This document shows, in pieces, positions 42,539 through 51,922 of a stretch of 64,000 bases of DNA. Made by a program: the position numbers and the translations under genes. Source of the DNA: Paradesertivirga superstes (GTDB lineage: Bacteria > Bacteroidota > Bacteroidia > Sphingobacteriales > Sphingobacteriaceae); NCBI RefSeq assembly GCF_037622515.1, contig NZ_JBBJCN010000003.1, forward strand, positions 372,001-436,000, written 5' to 3'. The notes beneath the pieces were generated by a model that saw only the letters and a list, made by a program, of their open reading frames with translations, did not search any database and was not told the origin of the DNA. The first letter of the stretch is position 1. Every line of letters starts with the position of its first letter.

Positions 42539-44449
42539 TTATTCTGATGAACCAGCCTGTGTTAATATCCAGCCAACTAAATCTTTAGCAGCCTTAAAAT
42601 TTTCGTATTGTGCCGGCAGCTTTCTTCCATCGACATACTCATTATATAACCATGGATCACCAACCGCAAAAACAGTCCCTTTTCCAACCTTAGCCGTAGC
42701 CATAACCACATTCCTGCCAGAGGTAAAGGCCGGCTTTGCAGGATCAGAAAGCTTAAGCGTACTAATTTCTTTTATGTAAACTTTTTTAGCAGTCTTAAAG
42801 ATCGGATGTTTGGCAGGTATGGTAAATGCACCTGTCTCATAGGCATCATTTTTTACAGCATTAATCATGTCTGAATTAAAATGAATTCCAAAACGTTCTG
42901 AGATGGTGTTGAATTTGGCTAACTCTGCATTCGTATAATCATTGGTCATTAAAACCAAAACCCCGCCGGCGTTAACCCAATTATAAAGTTCATCCGCATC
43001 TTTAGAAGATGCAAAATTAGGTTTAGGAGTTTCCTTTTCAGTATCAGGATCAACAATGACATAAACATCAGAATTCTGAAGATTCGACACTGTGGGTGCA
43101 GCAGTTAATGTAGTTGTTTGCGCACCGGCATATTTGAATAAATTACCCAAAAACCAAAATCCGCTGTTTGCCGCGTCATCCCAGGTGTAATGAAACTTAT
43201 AGTTTTTACCCAATACATCTTTTCTGGTTTCATTGTTAAAATAGTTATCCAATGTAACCACCTTGCCTTTTCCTGGCTTAGGCATGGCTGCAAGCTCCAT
43301 TTCATTAGCAGCCATCATAAATGAACCAACTCCCTTAGGGTCGTTAGTAATTACTTTTTCACGCAGGTAATACTCATAGCTTCCATCACGATAAGGACTG
43401 CCACCCAAACCCGAAACACTTACGGTTTTTGTAAGATTAATCTTATCTGCGTTAACGGGCTCGATAAATTCTTTCAGCATCCCATTATATCCTGTTTTTA
43501 CAACAGTCATATAACTTTCAGGCAAATAACCCAATCGTACGGCTTTGGCTAAAGCATACACGAACATACCAGAAGCAGAAGATTCAAGGTAATTGCCTTT
43601 TCCGTTGGGCATGTTTAATATATCGTACCAAACCCCGCTTTTGGGATCCTGAACACTTTGAACGGATTTTGCGAAACGATTCAATATCGCTATCAGTGAA
43701 TCACGTTTTGGATGATTAACAGGAAAATATTCTAAAGCGTCTACCAAGCCCATACCGTACCAGCCCATTGCTCTTCCCCAAAAATGAGGAGAACGGCCCG
43801 TTACAGGATCAGACCATTTTTGTTCTCTTGATTCATCATACCCATGATATAAAAGACCAGTTTTTGAATCAATAGAATTCTTTTCCATTAAAATAAACTG
43901 AGTGGCAATATCATTAAAAGCCTGCCAGTCATGAGCCATTGCAGAATATTCTGCGTAAAAGGGTTGCCCCATATATAAGCCATCTAACCACATTTGGTGA
44001 GGATACACCTTTTTGTGCCAGAAACCACCTTCGGCTGTACGCGGATGGGTACTTAATTGCTGACGCAAAGTCTGGACAGCCTTCAAATACTTCTCCTGCC
44101 CGGTAACTTTATAAAGGAGAATTAAAGCCCGCCCGTTTTTAATATTATCAATATTGTAATTATCTCCGTCATAGGTTCTTATGGTTCCATCTGGCTTTAC
44201 AAAGTGATCCATACTTTTCTTAATATAATTAAAGTATTTGCCATCACCTGTTCGCTGCCAGATTGCAGATATTCCTTCTAAAATAACACCCTGATCATAT
44301 GTCCACTTAAAGGGACGACCCGTCCATAAAGAATCTGCCCATATATCCATCACTGTAGCAGCCATTCTTTCAGAAACAGGTTTGCTCTGTGAAAAGGATA
44401 CGGATGTTAGAAGAAGGAATAATATAAGTACTGAATAAGATTTTCTCAT
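42539..44449 (-). CDS. GH105 unsaturated rhamnogalacturonyl hydrolase fused to a GATase1-like/DUF4350-type domain
   Basis: Product of 636 aa with signal peptide (LILFLLLTSVSFSQ). Residues about 25-385 form the (alpha/alpha)6 barrel of GH105 (FKWTYDQGVILEGI, MWLDGLYMGQPFYAEYS with the catalytic Asp, HFWGRAMGWYGMGLVDAL). GH105 releases 4-deoxy-unsaturated galacturonate from lyase products, supplying KduI. Residues about 395-636 are a separate alpha/beta domain with DVYVIVDPD, WVNAGGVLVLMTND and GKGTVFAVGDPWLYNEY, like the class I amidotransferase-like fold of DUF4350. Its task is unknown. Lies 12 bases after GH28, in the same operon. Confidence 0.9.
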   Translation of the reverse strand: MRKSYSVLILFLLLTSVSFSQSKPVSERMAATVMDIWADSLWTGRPFKWTYDQGVILEGISAIWQRTGDGKYFNYIKKSMDHFVKPDGTIRTYDGDNYNIDNIKNGRALILLYKVTGQEKYLKAVQTLRQQLSTHPRTAEGGFWHKKVYPHQMWLDGLYMGQPFYAEYSAMAHDWQAFNDIATQFILMEKNSIDSKTGLLYHGYDESREQKWSDPVTGRSPHFWGRAMGWYGMGLVDALEYFPVNHPKRDSLIAILNRFAKSVQSVQDPKSGVWYDILNMPNGKGNYLESSASGMFVYALAKAVRLGYLPESYMTVVKTGYNGMLKEFIEPVNADKINLTKTVSVSGLGGSPYRDGSYEYYLREKVITNDPKGVGSFMMAANEMELAAMPKPGKGKVVTLDNYFNNETRKDVLGKNYKFHYTWDDAANSGFWFLGNLFKYAGAQTTTLTAAPTVSNLQNSDVYVIVDPDTEKETPKPNFASSKDADELYNWVNAGGVLVLMTNDYTNAELAKFNTISERFGIHFNSDMINAVKNDAYETGAFTIPAKHPIFKTAKKVYIKEISTLKLSDPAKPAFTSGRNVVMATAKVGKGTVFAVGDPWLYNEYVDGRKLPAQYENFKAAKDLVGWILTQAGSSE

Positions 44450-44461
44450 TGTATCGAGCTT

Positions 44462-46129
44462 TTATTTTATTATTAAGGACTGGCTTTTAGCATCCTGGTT
44501 AAATTCCGCTTTACTCACAGAAGCTGAAACATTGGTGTTTGACACAGCTATCTTTGAACTTCGTTTGCCATTTACATTGAATAATAGCTCTGCACCGGGC
44601 TTATACTGAAGATTATTGAATGTAATAGAGCTACTGTTCAGAATATTAACCACCGGCTTACTCTGCTCGCTGATAATGTTCACATTTTTCAGGTGAATTT
44701 CTTTTGCTTCTTCTATTTCAATTCCCTTTTTTGCTTGCAGAGTCATATTCTCGAGATAAATATTATTTATATTCATTTCGGGTAAACCCCGGATAAAAAT
44801 TGCTTTTGCGGCTCCATCGGCAACTACATTACTGATATAAAAGTTTCTGAACGCCGGGGTTTCCTCTGTAACAGGTAAAAGCTGGACTTTAGGCGCTTCG
44901 CGTTTCTCACCTGTAAGCGGAACCGGATCCACAGCAGCATAATACATATCGAATAAAAGAGCTTCACCTGCAATATCTTTCATATTAATATTTTTGATAA
45001 AAATATTCTCCACTACTCCACCCCTTCCACGGGTTGTTTTAAAGCGAAGGCCGATATCAGTTCCTATAAAGGTACAGTCGGATACAAAAATATTCTTAGC
45101 GCCTCCTGACATTTCACTTCCGATAACAAATCCACCATGTGCATGATAAACCACACAATTTCTTATAACCACATTCTGGGTAGGCATTGCACGTTTACGT
45201 CCCTGTGCGTCACGGCCGGATTTGATACAAATACCGTCATCTCCAACATCAAAAACACTATTTTCAACTAAAACATTGTTACAGGATTCCAGATCAAGCC
45301 CATCTCCATTTTGTGCATACCATGGATTTTTCGCGTAAATATCTCTGATGATAATATTTTCCGACATTAGTGGATGAATGTTCCAGGCAGGAGAATTCTG
45401 AAAGGTTACTCCCTCAAGTAAAATATTTTTGCATTGAGTAAGAACAATCAGATTCGGACGGAGAAAGTCCTTAATTTCCGAAAAATCCGAAGCAGTTTTC
45501 CCTTCTGAAATTACGCCTGCATTTTTGATTTTAGATCCTTTAAGAGAACTTTCTGTAGGATACCAGATTTTTTCATCATCACTTAAAGTCCCTCCGCTCG
45601 CCAAAAGACCTTTCCACTGATTTTCTGTAAGCTTATCTTTTTTAACCATCCTCCAGGCATCCCCGTTTCCATCGATAATACCTTTTCCTGTAATTGCGAT
45701 ATTTACCAGATTTGTTCCTGAAATAGGAGATTGATTACGAACTGCTCCCAGACCTTCCCAATTGGTATGAACTAATTTATACTGTGAAAGATCTTTTGTA
45801 AATGACAAAAGCGCATCTGATTTCAGATGAAGGTTAACATTGCTTTTTAGTTCAAGAGGTCCGGTTAACCAAAGTCCCCTGGGTATTACCACCACACCTC
45901 CGCCTTTCTGAGAACAGGCGTTAATTGCATTATTGATACATGTGGTGTTCAGTGTTTTGCCATCGTTAACTGCACCATATTTAACAATATTAAAGGTGTC
46001 TTTCTTAAATTCAGGGGCCGTAACAACCGGAAGTTTTGATGGCCATGGCTTGTTTCCAGACTGTCCGAAACTATCTGTTGAAGTGTTAAGAGCAACTATA
46101 AAAGCGATACTATGGAGTAGGTGTTTCAT
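44462..46129 (-). CDS. GH28 polygalacturonase-type glycosidase
   Basis: Product of 555 aa with signal peptide (LLHSIAFIVALNTSTDSFGQ). Right-handed beta-helix with all four GH28 catalytic motifs: GDGLDLESC, VGDDGICIKSG, AHGGFVIGS and RFKTTRG. It should hydrolyse galacturonan or rhamnogalacturonan in the periplasm or at the surface. First gene of the seven-gene operon ending at uxaA; the operator-like motif is 165 bases upstream. Confidence 0.92.
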   Translation of the reverse strand: MKHLLHSIAFIVALNTSTDSFGQSGNKPWPSKLPVVTAPEFKKDTFNIVKYGAVNDGKTLNTTCINNAINACSQKGGGVVVIPRGLWLTGPLELKSNVNLHLKSDALLSFTKDLSQYKLVHTNWEGLGAVRNQSPISGTNLVNIAITGKGIIDGNGDAWRMVKKDKLTENQWKGLLASGGTLSDDEKIWYPTESSLKGSKIKNAGVISEGKTASDFSEIKDFLRPNLIVLTQCKNILLEGVTFQNSPAWNIHPLMSENIIIRDIYAKNPWYAQNGDGLDLESCNNVLVENSVFDVGDDGICIKSGRDAQGRKRAMPTQNVVIRNCVVYHAHGGFVIGSEMSGGAKNIFVSDCTFIGTDIGLRFKTTRGRGGVVENIFIKNINMKDIAGEALLFDMYYAAVDPVPLTGEKREAPKVQLLPVTEETPAFRNFYISNVVADGAAKAIFIRGLPEMNINNIYLENMTLQAKKGIEIEEAKEIHLKNVNIISEQSKPVVNILNSSSITFNNLQYKPGAELLFNVNGKRSSKIAVSNTNVSASVSKAEFNQDAKSQSLIIK

Positions 46130-46584
46130 TCTCGAATAATTTTTAATACAAGTGGCTGCCCCTTATTAATACATTATAGCAACCTCTGAAATATGAGTCA
46201 GGCTTATAGGTTAGTGTATTTTATAAATTAACTTACCAGCAAGTTTAACGAGTTTCAAACTAAAAAGAGGCAGACTAAGATAAATAAAGTTATGCAATCG
46301 TTCCCGATAACGTTTGCGCTGGTTCAAATATAAAGCTATTGTGACATTATAACTTTTCTTTTATTGACGAATCTCTTATTGCGGGTAAAAAAATCTATAC
46401 TTTAAGGATTTTTGAATGAGACAGGGTTCTAAAACTTAGTTAAACAGTAAAGAAATAAAAATAGCTATTCAGCCGGATTAATCTAAGGTACTGCCCACAT
46501 TTTAGTTTCGAAAACCCGGTAAATTTCTTAGAAAACTTTTCGATTTGCGTCTCTGATAAGGGAACAAATAAGCAGGAAAAATAA
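46130..46584. other. Promoter region of the galacturonate operon
   Basis: 455 bases without a credible gene. It contains the operator motif at 46293-46307 and the unseen promoter of the GH28 operon, plus the 3' end region of the esterase gene. No clear terminator hairpin was found. Confidence 0.5.
46293..46307. promoter_or_regulatory. Pectin-regulon operator motif, site 2 (GH28-uxa operon)
   Basis: TGCAATCGTTCCCGA, 164 bases upstream of the GH28 start. Same 13-base core as the other sites. Confidence 0.7.
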
Positions 46585-47508
46585 TTATTTAGCTTTCACT
46601 GATCCTATGAAATTCATTTCCAACATCCAGCTTTCACATAGGCTTGTCCAGAATTCTGCAGACCCCGGATTATTTCGTAAAGCAATAGAATGTCCTCCAA
46701 AAGGAAATGTATGAAGACTTGCCGGGACATTATTTTCGATCAATGCTGAATAATAAAATACGCTATTTCGAACATTCACAGATTTATCATTAAATGCATG
46801 AACAATAAATGCAGGCGGTGTAGCAGAAGTTACGTTCAAATGGACCGAGAATTTCCGAATTGTCTCTTTCGATGGATTATCTCCCAGCAAATTTTTCCGG
46901 CTGCCGGCATGCGCATAGGTTCCCATATCTATTACCGGAGAAACCAGTATTGTAAAATTGGGAAGGTAAGCCACTTTATCAAGACTATCTCCGACTGCGG
47001 AAAGATCCTTAGTACTTGTGCTAACCAGCGCCGCAAGATGCCCGCCTGCCGACGAACCCTGAACTCCGATTTTATCGGGATGAATGCCCCACTTGATTGC
47101 GTTAGTCCGAATTAATTTTATAGCTCTTTGAGCATCCTGTAAAGGACCATTTTCTCTTTCCTTTAAATCAACAGAGTTTGGAAGACGATAATTTAAAACA
47201 AACGCGCTTATACCCATTGTATTAAACCATTTAGCCAGCTGGGTTCCGCTTATAACATAGGCTAAACGTTCATATCCCCCTCCCGGACAAATAACTACCG
47301 CGGCCCCTTTATTTTCCTGTATTGAAGGGAAATAGGCATAGAATCCCGGTGTTCCAACTTTAAATACCCGTTCATTGGCAATACTATCTTCAAGCTTTAT
47401 TCCTTTCGAATTAGGCATTTTACCTTTTGGCCAAAGAGGTACAAACTCCTGAGCCTGTATATTTAAAACCTTAAGCAAAAGAAAAAATATAAAGTATAAT
47501 CGAAGCAT
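46585..47508 (-). CDS. Secreted alpha/beta-hydrolase (carbohydrate acetyl-esterase type)
   Basis: Product of 307 aa with signal peptide (YFIFFLLLKVLNIQAQ). Alpha/beta-hydrolase of the BD-FAE/endo-xylanase-linked esterase group: oxyanion loop VVICPGGGYERLA, nucleophile elbow GVQGSSAGGHLA, acid/His region HAFNDKSVN and FPFGGHSIAL. Such enzymes commonly remove acetyl groups from plant polysaccharides; here pectin or rhamnogalacturonan acetyl esters are likely. It follows the pectinesterase gene by 22 bases. Confidence 0.85.
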   Translation of the reverse strand: MLRLYFIFFLLLKVLNIQAQEFVPLWPKGKMPNSKGIKLEDSIANERVFKVGTPGFYAYFPSIQENKGAAVVICPGGGYERLAYVISGTQLAKWFNTMGISAFVLNYRLPNSVDLKERENGPLQDAQRAIKLIRTNAIKWGIHPDKIGVQGSSAGGHLAALVSTSTKDLSAVGDSLDKVAYLPNFTILVSPVIDMGTYAHAGSRKNLLGDNPSKETIRKFSVHLNVTSATPPAFIVHAFNDKSVNVRNSVFYYSALIENNVPASLHTFPFGGHSIALRNNPGSAEFWTSLCESWMLEMNFIGSVKAK

Positions 47509-47530
47509 AGGACTCTAATAAAAGGGTAAA

Positions 47531-48514
47531 TTAATTGTTTCGTTTTTTCAGGTCTAAAATTATCAATCGAGGATTCCAGGTCCCAAAAACATTGGCAACC
47601 GTGAAGTTTTTAATTTCAACATCGCTTAACTGTTTTGCCCAGTTTACCCTGGAATCTGTTCCTGCACCTGGACCGTAATTTTGATACTCAAAGTACCGTG
47701 CGGTTTTATTGCTCTCGGTGGTGTTCCAGTTAGCCCATCCCTGGGGCATGATATGATTATCAATATAACAATAAAGATAGGCAACATTTGAATAGGGTTT
47801 CCATGGCCTTCCTAATGACACCTTTCGCAGAATACTATCTCCGGTCAATTTACAATCGTAAAAAATAAAACCGAACCTGTTTGCCTCGGGAGTGGAAGCG
47901 GCTGTAATGTGTGAGTTCTTTTTACTGTGAATTTGGCACTGTTCAAACCAAACTGTTGCAGAACCAAATATAAAGTCAGTGGTTCCTTCTATATAACAAT
48001 TTTCATAGTATTGTCTGCTCCTGTCGCTATTAACAAATAATATATCCTGGTTTCCAATAATCCTGCATTCTAAAAAAACTGCCTTGTCTCCCCGCACATC
48101 CAGTGCTACGGCCTGACCGGCTGTAAATCCCGCATCATTTCTAAAGGTTATATTTTTAGCGGTAAAATGATCGGCATTAATTTGAAAACTATACGAATTA
48201 TGGGTGCTTATAGAACCCCGCCCGGGCGATCTATTCCCTGGATGATCATCATATGAAAGAATAGTATTAAACCTGTCTTCCCCAACAAGCGTTACAAAAT
48301 CTTTAGTAGCAACAAGCAATAGTTTTTCTTTGTAGAAACCGTTTTTTATAAAAACCCGGATAGCCTTTTTATTATTAAGAGGTATTGCATTTAAAGCTTC
48401 CTGAACGGTTTTAAAATCGCCATCCCCCTGTTGTGAAACAATAATCTCCCTTTCTTTCGCAAAAAGCAAAAGCATATTAAAAAACATCGCAATGAACAGT
48501 CCACTGGTTTTCAT
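47531..48514 (-). CDS. Pectinesterase (CE8)
   Basis: Product of 327 aa with signal peptide (LFIAMFFNMLLLFA). Beta-helix esterase with all CE8 motifs: GDGDFKTVQEAL, GQAVAL, GNQDILFV (acid Asp), GTTDFIFGSATVWFE (nucleophile Asp) and LGRPWKPYSNVAY (Arg). It removes methyl esters from homogalacturonan and so prepares it for pectate lyases. First gene of a two-gene operon with the esterase, divergent from the GH2/GH95 operon. Confidence 0.93.
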   Translation of the reverse strand: MKTSGLFIAMFFNMLLLFAKEREIIVSQQGDGDFKTVQEALNAIPLNNKKAIRVFIKNGFYKEKLLLVATKDFVTLVGEDRFNTILSYDDHPGNRSPGRGSISTHNSYSFQINADHFTAKNITFRNDAGFTAGQAVALDVRGDKAVFLECRIIGNQDILFVNSDRSRQYYENCYIEGTTDFIFGSATVWFEQCQIHSKKNSHITAASTPEANRFGFIFYDCKLTGDSILRKVSLGRPWKPYSNVAYLYCYIDNHIMPQGWANWNTTESNKTARYFEYQNYGPGAGTDSRVNWAKQLSDVEIKNFTVANVFGTWNPRLIILDLKKRNN

Positions 48515-48597
48515 GACTTTATCGGGCTTAAATTAATTTGGATCAGTTTTAGTCATTATCGGTTAAGATCGTATTGGTAATATATATAATAAAAATC

Positions 48598-48648
48598 TGT
48601 GCAATCCTCCCGTGAAGAAGATCTGACCATTCCGGGAACGATTGCACA
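48598..48648. promoter_or_regulatory. Pectin-regulon operator pair, site 3 (CE8 / GH2 divergent promoter)
   Basis: CGGGAACGATTGCACA (48633-48648) is the motif on the minus strand. A one-base-shorter inverted copy, TGTGCAATCCTCCCG, lies at 48598-48612. The two face each other across 20 bases, between divergent genes. Confidence 0.7.
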
Positions 48649-48839
48649 ATTTCCCGGGGATATCCAAACTATTAATGCTACTAATTCCTACTTTAGCGGT
48701 ATAATCAATTTTTACCTCAAACTCCATCAGGATTTTATAATGATAACGGCAAACTTACCAATTTTAACATTAACAATGTCAACGTTGGCATTGAAAATCA
48801 GACTAACTAATTACCCAACTAAACTTTGCAAATCCAACG

Positions 48840-51800
48840 ATGTTAAATAACCAGATAAGAACTCTTTTACTACTCGTGTTCATTTATATCTCCCCATCTG
48901 CTGCACAGACAGGTCGATATATAACTGATTTAACTAATAATGATTGGAAACTAGTTCTCGACAAGAATGCGTCCTGGAAACAGGATCAGTTATATGCCCC
49001 GCCTGTTAACTTAAGAAATGTAAAAGTAAACATTCCAACGGGGGGATGGGAGACTCTGGGCAAGACACCTGGAATTATTACAAAACTTCCGGCCACTGTT
49101 GAACAATTTTATTGGGGAGAAAACGAGAATTCTTTTGGAGTATCCGGAAATTATTTAGGCGTATCGTGGTTTAGCACTAAAATAAATGTTCCTTCTACCT
49201 TGAAAGGTAAACGGTTGACTTTAAATTTTGAAAGTGTCCGTTTTCGGGCTGAAGTTTTTGTGAACCGCAAACTGCTTGGATATGATTTGGTGAACGGCAC
49301 TCCTTTTGAAATAGATATAACCAATGCGGTGCAATACGGCAAAGAAAATGAGATCGCTGTTCGGATTACCGACCCCAACGGAAACTTTGACTGGCGGGAT
49401 TCTCAAAATTTTATGTGGGGAAACTACCGAACCAATCCAACTCATGGCTTTGGCGGTATAACCGGAAAAGTTAGTATAGTTGCCACCGATAATATTTTCA
49501 TTGATGATGTATTTATTAAGAATAAACCCAATCCCACAGAAATAGATGTCCAGGTTACAACAGCAAACAGCAGTGGCAAAGCTGTAAAAGGCAATTTATT
49601 GATTGAAATAAAGGAGAACGGGAATAAACAAGTTATTTTTCAAAAATCATATCCCATTAATCAGGTATCGAAGGGCAATTCAATAAACACCTATACAATT
49701 GCGGTTAACACTGCAAAGCTATGGAGCACCGATGATCCAAATTTGTATACTCTTACAGCAAGCTGGCAGGGTGATAATAAAACTGCGGATCAATACAATC
49801 AGCGCTTTGGGTTTAGATGGTTTGAGGTGCGGGAAGTTGATGGCGACAAGCAATTCTATTTAAACGGAAAACGCTTTGTTGCATTGACTTCCATAAGCTG
49901 GGGTTTTTGGCCGGTAAATGGTATCGCTCCATCGGATGGGCTTGCGAGAAAACAAATCGAAACCGCAAAAAAGATAGGCCTGAACATGCTGAACTTTCAT
50001 CGCACCATAGGGCAACAAAACGTACTGGATTATGCTGATGAATTAGGACTGCTTTATTTTGAAGAGCCGGGGGGCAATCAATATCCCGCGGACCGGTTTA
50101 ACGCAACAGATCCTATAGGGAAAATGCAGGCAGAATTCTATTTTGCCACCCGGAACGAGAAACTCTTCCGAATGATTAAAAGAGACAGGAACCATCCGTC
50201 CCTTGTAATCTATAATATGCACAATGAAAGAGGAGCTCAGCCACAAAAACAGGATAGCCTTCAAATGATTGCCGCGCATAAATTGGATGAAACCCGCATC
50301 ATCACTTATAATTCTTCAAATGGTGATATAAAGCTCGGTCCCGATAAACGTTTTAAACTTCATTTGCTTCCCTACGATTTTACTTTCCGCGACTATGGCT
50401 GGTTCGACCAGCATCATGCGGGTGGCCCGGGTACTTATCATGACAATCTGTACAAAGGACCAAAAGATTATTTAAGGTATTTTGATCATAAAGATGAAAT
50501 AATTTACTGGGGCGAAGAAGGCGCAATCGGAACACCTCCAAGACTGCAATTAATCAGGGATGAAATTCTGAAAACAGGGAAGAATATCGGTTGGGAAAGT
50601 GGAGCTTATCTAAAATGGTATGATGCGTATAACAACTTCCTGCAGAATACCCCGGGCTTTAACAAGGCCTTCCCTAATGTAGATTCTCTGACAAGAAAAA
50701 TGGGGAATGTTGCCTTTTATTACCAGGGCAGGACCATTGAAAATATTAAGATAAATAATCAAACTGATGGATATGCTGTGAATGGATGGGAAAGCATGAT
50801 GCTTGAAAATCACTCTGGCATTGTAGATAATTACCGCAATCCGAAAGGAGACCCTGAATTAATTTCACGCTATACAAAACCTCTGTATGTTGCTGTAAAA
50901 ATGAACCGTAAAGTATTAGGTACAGGTGATACATCAACGATTGACTTTCATATTGTGAATGAGGCGAACCTGAACGGAAGTTATACTTTAGAGGTAAATG
51001 CTGTATCTGATGATGGAAAATCCGTTTTAAACAGAAGCATCCCTGTAAAAATAAGCGGGGGATCGACCTATGGAGAATTGCTTTTTGAGGGGCTGAAAAT
51101 CGTTCCACAGAAAAGCGGTTATACTACTGTAAGAGCAGAGTTAAGAAAAGATGGACAAACCTTAGCAAAAGGAAGTGATAAGCTTTTTGCAGTCCGTTTA
51201 AATACTTCAGGCATACCAGCATCCGGCATGGTCGCCGATACAAGTGGTGTTATTGCACCATTTTTAAAATCGGTTGGTATCAGCTCTTTTAAAGGATTTA
51301 GATCAGGAAGACCGGAAGGAAAATATATGGTGGTTGGTGCATTCGAGCCACAACAAACCGGAAATCCCTTGGTTACTGAAATTTTAGAATGGGTGAATGA
51401 GGGAAATACTCTGATTGTTATTGGCAATATAGAAAAATGGGCTACTTTTCTTGGCCGTAAAGAATTAATTGATTACCGTGGTTTTAAAGAGTTAGGTACA
51501 ACATGGTACGGAGGGAATTACTTTGTTAAAGAACACGAACTTTTCAAAGGCCTGCCTCAAAATTGTGTATTCAACTGGGAGTACCAAAGCCTTGCTACTT
51601 ATAATAAAAGCCGCATTGGCTTAAGAATTTTAAATGGTGAAACTGTTGTTGCATGCGTATCAGACCACAAGCCTGAGGTATATTCTGCATTAAGCATCAT
51701 CCCTCACGGAAGAGGCAAAGTAATTCTATCCGCTTTAGATATCATGTCAACCATTAAAGATGTAAACATTGGAAAACGGGCTGAAGGTGATGGGGAAAAT

Positions 51801-51893
51801 GCCGCAATGACCACGTTCAATGCTTCTTCAAAAAATAAAGCCAATGTTGTCGGACAGCAGCTTTTGCTCAACATGATAAAAGCATCTAATTAG
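48840..51893 (+). CDS. GH2-family glycoside hydrolase with C-terminal GATase1-like domain
   Basis: Product of 1017 aa with signal peptide (TLLLLVFIYISPSAAQ). N-terminal sugar-binding jelly roll (about 80-215; YLGVSWFSTKINVP, FRAEVFVNRKLLG), Ig-like domain (about 225-335), TIM barrel from FYLNGKRFVALTS with GLNMLNFHRTIGQ and YNMHNERG (acid/base Glu in NE). The nucleophile may be Glu in IIYWGEEGAIG. Residues about 800-1010 resemble an amidotransferase-like fold (MVVGAFEP, EWVNEGNTLIVIGN, HGRGKVILSALDI). GH2 covers beta-galactosidases, beta-glucuronidases and others; within a pectin locus a side-chain glycosidase is likely. It leads a two-gene operon with GH95. Confidence 0.88.
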   Translation: MLNNQIRTLLLLVFIYISPSAAQTGRYITDLTNNDWKLVLDKNASWKQDQLYAPPVNLRNVKVNIPTGGWETLGKTPGIITKLPATVEQFYWGENENSFGVSGNYLGVSWFSTKINVPSTLKGKRLTLNFESVRFRAEVFVNRKLLGYDLVNGTPFEIDITNAVQYGKENEIAVRITDPNGNFDWRDSQNFMWGNYRTNPTHGFGGITGKVSIVATDNIFIDDVFIKNKPNPTEIDVQVTTANSSGKAVKGNLLIEIKENGNKQVIFQKSYPINQVSKGNSINTYTIAVNTAKLWSTDDPNLYTLTASWQGDNKTADQYNQRFGFRWFEVREVDGDKQFYLNGKRFVALTSISWGFWPVNGIAPSDGLARKQIETAKKIGLNMLNFHRTIGQQNVLDYADELGLLYFEEPGGNQYPADRFNATDPIGKMQAEFYFATRNEKLFRMIKRDRNHPSLVIYNMHNERGAQPQKQDSLQMIAAHKLDETRIITYNSSNGDIKLGPDKRFKLHLLPYDFTFRDYGWFDQHHAGGPGTYHDNLYKGPKDYLRYFDHKDEIIYWGEEGAIGTPPRLQLIRDEILKTGKNIGWESGAYLKWYDAYNNFLQNTPGFNKAFPNVDSLTRKMGNVAFYYQGRTIENIKINNQTDGYAVNGWESMMLENHSGIVDNYRNPKGDPELISRYTKPLYVAVKMNRKVLGTGDTSTIDFHIVNEANLNGSYTLEVNAVSDDGKSVLNRSIPVKISGGSTYGELLFEGLKIVPQKSGYTTVRAELRKDGQTLAKGSDKLFAVRLNTSGIPASGMVADTSGVIAPFLKSVGISSFKGFRSGRPEGKYMVVGAFEPQQTGNPLVTEILEWVNEGNTLIVIGNIEKWATFLGRKELIDYRGFKELGTTWYGGNYFVKEHELFKGLPQNCVFNWEYQSLATYNKSRIGLRILNGETVVACVSDHKPEVYSALSIIPHGRGKVILSALDIMSTIKDVNIGKRAEGDGENAAMTTFNASSKNKANVVGQQLLLNMIKASN

Positions 51894-51922
51894 TAAAATA
51901 CATAGACACACAATATTGAATT

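Noticed and set aside
42539..44449. A missed stop codon or frameshift joining two genes (GH105 and a second protein)
   Set aside because: The frame is continuous through the linker, with normal codons and no slippery run, so it is read as a real fusion.
48599..48850. An 83-codon plus-strand frame before the GH2 gene
   Set aside because: It covers the operator pair and the promoter region, has no recognisable family and overlaps the start of the real gene.
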